From: Caballeronia sordidicola
GTDB taxonomy: Bacteria > Pseudomonadota > Gammaproteobacteria > Burkholderiales > Burkholderiaceae
Direction: 5' to 3'
Assembly: GCF_000729995.1 (NCBI RefSeq)
Contig: NZ_JNFG01000202.1
Span: 1 to 64,000, forward strand
DNA length: 64,000 bases
Numbering within the stretch: the stretch's first letter is position 1; every line of letters starts with the position of its first letter. Of the stretch, positions 57,708-64,000 are shown one piece after another. A program made the translations under genes and the position numbers. The notes below the pieces were generated by a model, which was given only the letters and a program-made list of their open reading frames with translations, had not been told where the DNA came from and did no database searches.

Positions 57708-57841
57708 CGATTTCGAAAGCATTGCGGAAGCGCTAGTTGCGCGCGTCGAATTGCGATCGATAACCAGCTCTCAGGTTCTAGCACGGCCCTCGGAATGGCT
57801 AGAACTTTTAAGGCGCTACGGCAACGTAGCGCCTTTTTTTT
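57708..57841 (+). ncRNA. Candidate small regulatory RNA, about 134 nt
   Basis: A non-coding stretch bounded by the promoter above and the intrinsic terminator at 57810-57841. Internally gttctagc (57775-57782) pairs with gctagaac (57798-57805) over a 15-base loop, just before the terminator stem. The overlapping 62-codon frame from 57700 reads through the terminator and has no ribosome-binding site, so a peptide is unlikely. No following gene would use it as a leader, since the next gene is on the other strand. Confidence 0.5.
57810..57841 (+). terminator. Strong intrinsic terminator of the candidate sRNA
   Basis: Eleven-bp perfect stem aaggcgctacg/cgtagcgcctt with a gcaa tetraloop, followed by at least seven T. 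No annotated gene on the plus strand ends nearby, so it must terminate an RNA not otherwise explained. Confidence 0.88.
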
Positions 57842-58192
57842 GCTCGTCAAAGGGACTCCCGCACATCTTCAGGATACCGGCGTGCTGATAGCGTATCTGC
57901 TTTCACGCGTGCAAAGGCGTTGTTGCGTCATGCCGACCTTGCCGCGGCGCAAGTAATGATGAACGTTGAGTGTGGTGCGGGCACGACTCAGAGGCTTGCG
58001 GAACTCCTTACGCTACCTTATCCCAGGTTTTTCAATTCATCCCTTCATGTTTAGTATTTTCGGGTGAACTAAAAGATTTTAATGCGCTCGCCAATAAGCC
58101 GATGCCCTTCCGAAACGAAAAGGCATCGTGAAAAAGCGCTGGGATGCGCCGGGCGGTCAACCCGGCGGAGGGCTACGCCCTTTTCAATACCT
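57842..58192. other. Intergenic, no gene seen
   Basis: About 350 bp. A 7-bp hairpin (cgccggg/cccggcg near 58147-58167) lies beyond the 3' end of the minus-strand membrane-protein gene and could help terminate it. The rest is featureless. Confidence 0.35.
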
Positions 58193-58501
58193 CTAGCGGT
58201 GTGCAGCAAACATCTTGCCGGGTTTCAGCAAGTGCCGTCCGCGCAGCGCCCAATAGATGCCCGCCAGACCCAACACGGTCGCGCTTCCGAACACGAGCAC
58301 GGGAGAAACCTGCTGCGGCGCAGGATTGCTGGTAGCGATAATCATAGCGGCGACCAGAGCCACACCCGACTGCACAAAAGCGCGCATGGCCCGGCTGCGA
58401 TGGTCGGAAAACCGCACTGATCGCGACATGGGCGTGCGCGTGAATGGCTCGAAAAGGATCAGGCCGGCGACGAGGGCAACTAGCAGGTTCATCAGGATCA
58501 T
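58193..58501 (-). CDS. Small membrane protein, 102 aa, unknown function
   Basis: Three hydrophobic segments: MNLLVALVAGLILFEPF, AFVQSGVALVAAMIIAT and VLVFGSATVLGLAGIYWALRG, with a basic loop between the first two. ATG 58501 or ATG 58492 (MNLL) could be the start. I do not recognise the family. It stands alone on the minus strand between the candidate sRNA and a lipoprotein gene. Confidence 0.6.
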   Translation of the reverse strand: MILMNLLVALVAGLILFEPFTRTPMSRSVRFSDHRSRAMRAFVQSGVALVAAMIIATSNPAPQQVSPVLVFGSATVLGLAGIYWALRGRHLLKPGKMFAAHR

Positions 58502-58793
58502 GACAACACTTCAATATCGAATTCAGGGATGGCCGCACTATAAGAAGCGGCGTCGATGAAATGAATCAGAAGCGTCTTAAAGCGGCTTGAATTTCAACTG
58601 TTCGGGGACGGTGCAGAAGGTGTTATTGCGATTTGTCCGGGATACACCTGAAACCCGACCGAACGGCCAGCATCGCAGGGTAGAGAGGAAGAGGGTTGGC
58701 GCGGACGGTTATCATGGGCTTCGAGTGAGCCGTTGAAGCGGTAAATGTAACAACCGGGTGGCTGCAACTTGCTCGCCCAACAGGACAATGACG

Positions 58794-59291
58794 ATGCAAA
58801 AGAACTCGATGAACCGGCTGGCCAGCGCCGTGGTTGCGCTTGGACTTCTCGCCGCGTGTGAGAAGCATGATGCGGCGGCGGGACAAGTCGCCGGCGCGCT
58901 GAACAATGTAGCCAGCCAGGCTGGCCAGAAATACGATCAGGCGGCGAGCTATGTCGACCAGCAGGTCGACTCGGTCAAGCAGTCCGCGCAGCAGAACCTG
59001 CAGTCGGCGGGCACCTTGCCGGATATGTCGGCGAGCGGCGTGGCCGCAGCGGCTCGGGCCAACTTGGCCGGCGCGGCGAGCGCGACAAACGCGGCGATCA
59101 TCAACGCCGCAAGCGATACCGGCGCAGGCCTGCAGGCCGCCGGGCACAAATTGCAGGACTGGTCGGCAAGCTCGACCGTGGGTCAAAGCGGGACGAGCGG
59201 AGCATCGGGAACAAGTTCGGGCAGTTCGTCGAGCGGTTCGTCCGGTGCGTCGGCAGACCCTGGAAACGCTCGTTCGGATATGGACAAATAG
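58794..59291 (+). CDS. Secreted lipoprotein, Ala/Ser/Gln-rich, unknown function
   Basis: A 165-residue protein with a type II signal peptide: MQKNSMNRLASAVVALGL then lipobox LLAAC (Cys near residue 22). The mature chain begins EKHDAAAGQ, a motif I recall from Burkholderia lipoproteins, followed by a long Ala/Gln/Asp helix (possible coiled coil, about 35-105) and a Ser/Gly-rich tail. AGGA lies eight bases before ATG 58794; ATG 58788 is also possible. A weak hairpin follows, then the MscS-type gene. Confidence 0.72.
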   Translation: MQKNSMNRLASAVVALGLLAACEKHDAAAGQVAGALNNVASQAGQKYDQAASYVDQQVDSVKQSAQQNLQSAGTLPDMSASGVAAAARANLAGAASATNAAIINAASDTGAGLQAAGHKLQDWSASSTVGQSGTSGASGTSSGSSSSGSSGASADPGNARSDMDK

Positions 59292-59378
59292 GTGACGGCC
59301 GGCTGGAGGCACGTAGCTTGCCGCGCTGTTCAATGCCGTAAATACGGCATTCGCGGGCTAACAACTCGTTACCTGCGT

Positions 59379-59399
59379 GGTTACACGCGTAACCCTTTT
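59379..59399 (+). terminator. Weak terminator-like hairpin after the lipoprotein gene
   Basis: Six-bp stem ggttac/gtaacc with acgc loop followed by cttttg. Its 88-bp distance from the stop and short T-run make it uncertain; it also lies in the MscS-gene leader. Confidence 0.35.
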
Positions 59400-59469
59400 G
59401 TCTAAAGATTATTTCTGCGCAGCGGCTAAACTGGCGGTCTTTTACCTTTTTTGCCTTTTGCGCACCGCC

Positions 59470-62046
59470 ATGAAACCAAGCCGCATCCGGGCGCTCGCTG
59501 GCGCGCTGGTAGTCGCCGCGTTGGTCAGCTCGGCGCTCACAGTTTTCGCCCTGAACGCTAACGCCGCTCCCCCGGCGCTCACGTTGCCGTCGTTTCAGGA
59601 ACTCATCAACAAACCGGCGGCATCCGACCCGGGCTCGGCGTCTGCGGTGGCTTCCGGTACGGCTCCCGGTACGGCGGACGCCACGGCCGGTCCGGCCAGC
59701 GACGCGGATCTGACGCGCTCGCTCGACACGGTCATCTCCACGCTGGATAACGACCGGGAACGCACGGCGCTGGTCGCACAGTTGAAAAAGCTTCGCGACG
59801 CCAAGCAAGACGCCGCAGCCTCTGCGCAACCGGCGGCCTCATCCGCTGCGTCCGACGGTTCGGGCGCGGCCGTGCTGCCGGAGGTGGCTGCGGCCTCGTC
59901 GGCGAGTTCAACGACGGCAGCGTCGTCGGTCGTCGCTGCCATCACGCCCAAAACGGGGCTGCTCGGGGCAATAGCATCGGGGCTGACGAGCATAGAAGCC
60001 GACTTCAGCCGAGGCCGCACCCCGTTGAACTATTGGGGCGGTCGACTGAACGCCGCGGGCAATGAGCTCTTCACCATTGTTTCGGGCCAGAGCCGCGAGA
60101 GTTTTGGCCACACGGTGCTGAACTTTTGCCTGATGCTGGCTGGCTGGGGCCTTTGCGCTTTTCTGCTGGTCTATTTCCAGCGGTATTTGCACGCGCGTTA
60201 CAACGTTCATTTCGGGTTGCGCGCCAACCCGACCACCAGCCAACTTTTGATCTTCGCGCTGCGGCGGGTCGGGCCATACCTGTTCGCGTTTATCGCGGCG
60301 CTGACTTTTGCGCGGTTGATGCCGGTGTCGCTCGGCCGAACGCTCGCGATGGTGACGGCGTACGCGATCGTCGCGGGCGCCGTGTTTTCATCGATTTGCC
60401 TGATCATGTTCTCGCTGTTCGGCTCGGCGCATAGACGGGTGGCGGTGCATCTGCTGATTCTGCATGCCCGTCGCTTGTTGTTCCTGATCGGCACGCTCGG
60501 CGCACTGGGCGACGCCGCGTCGAACTACGACGTGGCGCAGCAGCTCGGCACGAACCTGTCCGGGCTTCTCTCGACGGTCGCGAACATGGGTGCGGCGATT
60601 CTGACGGGTTATTTCACGCTGGCGTTCCAGCGGCCCGTGTCTCATCTGATCCGCAGCCGTTCGTATGAGCAGCGCAGCCAGCACAAGGCCGCGACCGAAA
60701 CCTTCGAGGTAGTCGGCTCGCTCTGGCAGGTGCCAATGCTGCTGCTTGCATCTGCTTCGGTGATCGCGACGCTTGCGGGTATCGGCACCTCCGAGAACGT
60801 CCTGCAAATGGCAATCGCCACCGCCGGCTTGCTGGTGGTCGGACTGTTTCTCAGCGCTGTTGCGTTGCGGGTCACGCGATTGCCGCAACGCAAGACGCGC
60901 CGGCAATCGGCGTATGTGCGACGGCTTTTCAGGTTCTTCGGCCGCATGGTCGTGCTGATGATCTGGCTGGCCTTCCTCGAACTTGCCTCGCGTTTCTGGG
61001 GTTTTTCGCTCACCAAACTGGCGGAAGAAAGTGTGGCCGCGCGTGGTATCACGCATGCGGTGAGCGCGATCCTGCTGACTATTCTTATCGCGTGGCTGGT
61101 GTGGATCCTGATCGATACGGGAATTCAGGAGGCACTCAACCCGAACACGCCGCGCGGCAAAGGGCGTGGTCCGAGCATGCGCGCGCGCACCATGCTGCCG
61201 CTCATTCGCAACGTGGTGTTCGTGGGACTGCTGTGCGTCGCCGGGATCATTACCGCGGCCAATCTCGGGCTGAACGTGACGCCCTTGCTTGCCGGCGCCG
61301 GCGTGATCGGGCTGGCGGTGGGTTTTGGTGCGCAGTCGCTGGTGGCCGATTTGATCACGGGACTTTTCATCATCATCGAGGACACCATCTCGGTCGGTGA
61401 TTCGATCGAGGTCGATGGCGGCCATGCTGGCGTGGTGGAAACGCTGACCATCCGTACGGTGCGGCTGCGTGACGGGCAGGGCGCGATTCACGCCATTCCG
61501 TTTTCGCAGATCAAGGTGGTGAAGAACCTGTCGCGCGATTTTGCGTATGCGGTGTTCGAAGTGCGGGTGCCGTTTTCCGCCGATGTCGACCAGATCACGC
61601 AGATGATTCGTGAAGTCGGTGCGGAATTGATGGCCGATTTTCGATATCGTCGCGAGATGCTTGGGCCCATCGAAGTGTGGGGGCTGGACCGTTTCGATCC
61701 AAACTGGATGGTCGTGAAAGGGCAGATCAAAACCCTGCCGCTGAAGCAATGGAGCGTCGCACGGGCATTTAACGTCAGGGTCAAGCGCAAGATGGACGAA
61801 ATCGGCATGGACGTTCCGGTGCCGCAAATGCAACTGCGGGTGTCAAGAGAATCCGGGGGCATGGACACGGACTTGAACGATCCGGATGAGTTGATGGAAG
61901 CGGCGCCGTTGTCGCCTGTGGAGCGCAGTGCGGCAGCCATGGCCCGCGATGTCTCGCACAAGTCGCAGGCGGCACCCCCGCCGACCGATCAATCCGTGCA
62001 AATACCGCCGCAGATTCCAACGGCGAGTGAGCCGGGGAAAGCGTAG
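59470..62046 (+). CDS. MscS-family mechanosensitive ion channel (YbiO-like, large)
   Basis: An 858-residue channel. The N-terminus is a signal peptide (MKPSRIRALAGALVVAAL, cleavage after NANA), then an Ala/Ser-rich periplasmic region, about ten membrane helices, and the MscS pore/beta domain: LAGAGVIGLAVGFGAQSL (pore helix TM3 with Gly/Ala packing), GDSIEVDGGHAGVVE and the C-terminal vestibule. The tail is Pro/Gln/Ser-rich. It opens on membrane tension to release solutes. Size resembles YbiO (moderate conductance), not MscK. Start 59470 is chosen for the signal peptide; the frame continues to 59377. Confidence 0.9.
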   Translation: MKPSRIRALAGALVVAALVSSALTVFALNANAAPPALTLPSFQELINKPAASDPGSASAVASGTAPGTADATAGPASDADLTRSLDTVISTLDNDRERTALVAQLKKLRDAKQDAAASAQPAASSAASDGSGAAVLPEVAAASSASSTTAASSVVAAITPKTGLLGAIASGLTSIEADFSRGRTPLNYWGGRLNAAGNELFTIVSGQSRESFGHTVLNFCLMLAGWGLCAFLLVYFQRYLHARYNVHFGLRANPTTSQLLIFALRRVGPYLFAFIAALTFARLMPVSLGRTLAMVTAYAIVAGAVFSSICLIMFSLFGSAHRRVAVHLLILHARRLLFLIGTLGALGDAASNYDVAQQLGTNLSGLLSTVANMGAAILTGYFTLAFQRPVSHLIRSRSYEQRSQHKAATETFEVVGSLWQVPMLLLASASVIATLAGIGTSENVLQMAIATAGLLVVGLFLSAVALRVTRLPQRKTRRQSAYVRRLFRFFGRMVVLMIWLAFLELASRFWGFSLTKLAEESVAARGITHAVSAILLTILIAWLVWILIDTGIQEALNPNTPRGKGRGPSMRARTMLPLIRNVVFVGLLCVAGIITAANLGLNVTPLLAGAGVIGLAVGFGAQSLVADLITGLFIIIEDTISVGDSIEVDGGHAGVVETLTIRTVRLRDGQGAIHAIPFSQIKVVKNLSRDFAYAVFEVRVPFSADVDQITQMIREVGAELMADFRYRREMLGPIEVWGLDRFDPNWMVVKGQIKTLPLKQWSVARAFNVRVKRKMDEIGMDVPVPQMQLRVSRESGGMDTDLNDPDELMEAAPLSPVERSAAAMARDVSHKSQAAPPPTDQSVQIPPQIPTASEPGKA

Positions 62047-62110
62047 GGCAGTTCCGCGCGGCTGTTTCTGTTTGACCCGGCCGACCTGCGCTGACCCGCG
62101 CCGAAGCGTT

Positions 62111-62653
62111 CTAAGAGGCAACCTTGACGAGATCGTTGACGTGCGTCGAGATGCGCGCACCGGGCACGCCATAGACATGGAGCGAGACCGCGGTGCGTCC
62201 CGTGGCTGATGCGTTGCCCAACTGGTGAATTGCCCCACGTCCCGCGCCGACAAACGACACCGCACCGCGCGTCCGCTCGTGGCGGCGCGTTTGAACCGCT
62301 CGATTCGTGCCGGCATCCCATGCGAACAGCGTTTCGGACAGCGTTCCTTCGAGCACCGTATATGCGCACCACGTGTGATGGCCATGTACCGGGCTCGCCT
62401 GGCCGGCTTGCCAGACGAGCGCGGCGACGGCATAGCGGCCAAGCGGATCGGCGACCAGCAGATGCCGCCTGTAACAATCCTGCCCGCTTTCGTGCTGGGC
62501 ATCGGTCAAAAGGCCGGCTGCCCGGGACAAGCCATTGAGAGCCGTCCGTACGCGAAGCGCGAATCCCGCCGACGATGAATCGAGACAACAGGCTTGATCG
62601 AGTGCATCGGACAACCGCGCGAGCGGCGACTTTGTAGCGAGGGCAGAGGTCAT
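62111..62653 (-). CDS. Cysteine dioxygenase type I-like protein (cupin)
   Basis: A 180-residue cupin. The iron-ligand motif is HGHHTWCAYTVLEGTL, and the third His is in GAIHQLGN; the C-terminus ISTHVNDL is usual. Cysteine dioxygenases oxidise L-cysteine to cysteinesulfinate; related thiol dioxygenases use 3-mercaptopropionate, so the substrate is not certain. The Cys five residues after the second His corresponds to the Cys seen in animal enzymes. The start at 62653 is within reach of a minus-strand TATAAA (62716-62711). It is divergent from the Lrp-type regulator. Confidence 0.85.
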   Translation of the reverse strand: MTSALATKSPLARLSDALDQACCLDSSSAGFALRVRTALNGLSRAAGLLTDAQHESGQDCYRRHLLVADPLGRYAVAALVWQAGQASPVHGHHTWCAYTVLEGTLSETLFAWDAGTNRAVQTRRHERTRGAVSFVGAGRGAIHQLGNASATGRTAVSLHVYGVPGARISTHVNDLVKVAS

Positions 62654-62710
62654 GGCGAGGCTCGTCAGACAGGCGGAATCAGGCAGAAAGGAGCGGAAAG
62701 TCGAGCTTCT

Positions 62711-62782
62711 TTTATACCGGTTTGCATGTGGAAAAAGTTTCCATATAATTTCGCCAACACACGGAAAAGTAGAATAATTTCC
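62711..62782. promoter_or_regulatory. Divergent control region with two GGAAA/TTTCC dyads
   Basis: Plus strand: TTGCAT (62722-62727), 16 bp, TATAAT (62744-62749) is a good promoter for the Lrp-type gene. The 15-bp dyad tggaaaaagtttcca (62729-62743) fills its spacer. A second dyad, ggaaa(62763-62767)...tttcc(62778-62782), lies downstream. Minus strand: TATAAA (62716-62711) for the dioxygenase. The dyads fit an Lrp-family operator. Confidence 0.62.
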
Positions 62783-62803
62783 TATAAGGGGCGGGCTGTG
62801 GGC

Positions 62804-63280
62804 ATGGACCTTATCGATCGCAAGTTGCTGGAGCTGCTGCAGGAAGACGTGACAATGCCGATTGCCGAGCTGGCGACGCGCGTCAATCTCTCGCAGACTC
62901 CATGCTGGAAACGCGTGCAACGGCTCAAGGAAACCGGCGTGATCCGCGCTCAGGTCGCACTGTGCGATCCGCGCAAGCTGGGGGTCGGGACAACGGTCTT
63001 CGTCGCGGTGAAGACCAATCAGCACACGCAGACATGGGCAGAGGACTTCACGCGCGCGGTGCGCGACATTCCCGAAGTCGTCGAGGTGTATCGAATGAGC
63101 GGGGAAACGGACTATCTGATGCGCGTGGTGGTGTCGGATATCGACGATTACGACCGTGTATACAAGACGCTGATTCGCGCGGTCCCGCTGTACGACGTGA
63201 GTTCGAGTTTCGCGATGGAACAGATCAAATATTCCACTGCCCTGCCAGTGCGCGCGCCGCTTGGGATCACGGGGAACTGA
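62804..63280 (+). CDS. Lrp/AsnC-family transcriptional regulator
   Basis: A 158-residue regulator: N-terminal helix-turn-helix (DLIDRKLLELLQEDVTMP, then VNLSQTPCWKRVQRLKETG) and C-terminal RAM ligand-binding domain (PEVVEVYRMSGETDYLMRVVV). Lrp-type proteins bind amino acids and form octamers. Divergence from a cysteine-dioxygenase-like gene suggests it senses cysteine or a related thiol, which is inference. ATG 62804 is usual for the family; a GTG at 62798 is possible. Confidence 0.9.
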   Translation: MDLIDRKLLELLQEDVTMPIAELATRVNLSQTPCWKRVQRLKETGVIRAQVALCDPRKLGVGTTVFVAVKTNQHTQTWAEDFTRAVRDIPEVVEVYRMSGETDYLMRVVVSDIDDYDRVYKTLIRAVPLYDVSSSFAMEQIKYSTALPVRAPLGITGN

Positions 63281-63415
63281 GGTTTTGCGGCGGACGTGGA
63301 ACGCGTTCTGCTGAGTCGTTCTGATGATGGGAAGGGAAGGTTGCCGAAACCCTTCTGAAATCCATGTCGGGTAAGATCGTGCGCTTCGTCCAATCCCACT
63401 CAGAGCTTCGATTTC

Positions 63416-63622
63416 ATGACCGATGACCGCCGCAAAAAGGCCCCGACGCGGAAGAACCCCACCTTCGCGATCAGTATTCTTATCGTGGTCGTGGTGCTGC
63501 TTGTGATCGGCACATTGTTCTTCAACGCGATCCGTGACAAGCGCGAGTACGAACGAGAGAATCCGCCGGAAGCAGCGAGCGCGACCGTTCCCGCTGCGGC
63601 TGCGACGGGTGCTTCCCAGTAA
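63416..63622 (+). CDS. Small single-pass membrane protein, 68 aa
   Basis: Basic N-terminus (MTDDRRKKAPTRKNP), one membrane segment (FAISILIVVVVLLVIGTLFF, about 17-36), then a charged and Ala/Pro-rich tail. It may face the cytoplasm with its N-terminus by the positive-inside rule. I do not recognise a family, but the composition is that of a real small protein. It lies downstream of the Lrp-type gene, convergent with the last gene. Confidence 0.65.
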   Translation: MTDDRRKKAPTRKNPTFAISILIVVVVLLVIGTLFFNAIRDKREYERENPPEAASATVPAAAATGASQ

Positions 63623-63682
63623 CGTTCTTTCGACCTGCCGCTTCTGCGTGCTTTTACGCGTAACGGGTCAATGCCCCGTCCG

Positions 63683-64000
63683 TCACTCCGGCAGGTTGAT
63701 GAGGCTCGCGTCCTTGCGAATCAGAAGCGACGCCGTCAGCATCTGCTTGCACTGGTGCGCAAGCAGCTTCAGATCCTGGACGGCATCGGCGGGGATATTT
63801 TCGGCGCGCTCCGCACCCACCACCATTGAATCCAGTTCGCGCGTGAGCAGCTTCGACTGCTCGGCTTGATCTTCCGGGGCGGTCACACCGTCCTGAGCCT
63901 GCGTTAGATTGTCGCGGATAACGCTCAGCGCGCGCTGCACGGGTTGCGCTGCGTGACCCGCAGCGGACTTCCCCACCGATTGCAACAACGGCCCCGCCGC
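63683..64000 (-). CDS. Hypothetical protein, C-terminal part (cut by right window edge)
   Basis: The minus frame is open to the window edge, with the start to the right. The visible 105 residues are helical and soluble (QRALSVIRDNLTQAQDGV, LTRELDSMVVGAERAENIPADAVQDLKLLAHQCKQML), with no motif I recognise. A TTG at 63988 is the only candidate start inside the window, and it has no ribosome-binding site, so the gene is likely partial. Confidence 0.65.
   Translation of the reverse strand, partial: AAGPLLQSVGKSAAGHAAQPVQRALSVIRDNLTQAQDGVTAPEDQAEQSKLLTRELDSMVVGAERAENIPADAVQDLKLLAHQCKQMLTASLLIRKDASLINLPE

Noticed and set aside
57700-57888. A 62-codon plus frame in the sRNA region
   Set aside because: It lacks a ribosome-binding site and reads through a strong intrinsic terminator.
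1-64000. CRISPR arrays, insertion sequences, prophage, integrase or tRNA genes
   Set aside because: No regularly spaced repeats, transposase or integrase motifs, or cloverleaf-like segments were found by eye in any spacer; an automated tRNA scan was not possible.

Overview
The window is chromosomal DNA from a high-GC betaproteobacterium. Gene content and order point to Burkholderiaceae, most likely the Paraburkholderia/Caballeronia/Burkholderia group: dnaE beside an LPS-core cluster and msbA, the block upp-yebC-purD-hemF-nadD-rsfS-rlmH-maf-rng, a 56-residue Burkholderia-type lipoprotein next to purT, and RND pumps. This is inferred from remembered family resemblance and synteny, not from a search. 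I saw no rRNA, tRNA, CRISPR array, prophage or intact insertion sequence. Almost the whole window reads as core genome.

Layout. 1-2506 (-): N-terminal part of an FtsK-type DNA translocase, cut by the left edge, with a very long linker. 2.9-7.7 kb: META-domain lipoprotein (-), purT, a tiny lipoprotein, a MliC-type lysozyme inhibitor followed by a perfect hairpin, and an aldehyde dehydrogenase. 7.7-12 kb: DEAD-box helicase rhlE with a long structured leader, then gluQ and trhO on the opposite strand. 12-26 kb: dnaE and an LPS core/surface-polysaccharide cluster (two GT4 glycosyltransferases, a WaaE-type GT2, polysaccharide deacetylase, nucleotide-sugar dehydrogenase, GT9 heptosyltransferase, O-antigen ligase), closed by msbA and a strong terminator. 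26-32 kb: two small membrane proteins, a lone AcrB/MexB-type RND pump, an AT-rich palindrome-bearing spacer, a 73-aa protein and a RelE/XRE toxin-antitoxin pair. 32-41 kb (-): rng, maf, rlmH, rsfS, nadD, hemF, purD, yebC and upp, a housekeeping block for RNA maturation, NAD, haem and nucleotide synthesis. 41-48 kb: atypical SDR, methylglyoxal synthase, quinone oxidoreductase, kdpDE without linked kdpFABC, and an NAD(P)-binding protein. 48-56 kb (-): an mdtABC-type tripartite RND system without a linked outer-membrane channel. 56-64 kb: IclR-family regulator, a candidate small RNA, small membrane protein, lipoprotein, MscS-family channel, a cysteine-dioxygenase-like gene divergent from an Lrp/AsnC regulator, and two small hypotheticals, the last cut by the right edge.

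The best leads for something undescribed are regulatory: the promoter-palindrome-RNA-terminator unit at 57662-57841; the rhlE leader ending in a terminator-like hairpin; the palindrome inside the lrp promoter spacer beside the cysteine dioxygenase gene; a Ser/Thr-rich insertion encoded by a hexanucleotide repeat in an MdtC-type pump; and orphan kdpDE. I saw no clearly novel multi-gene system.
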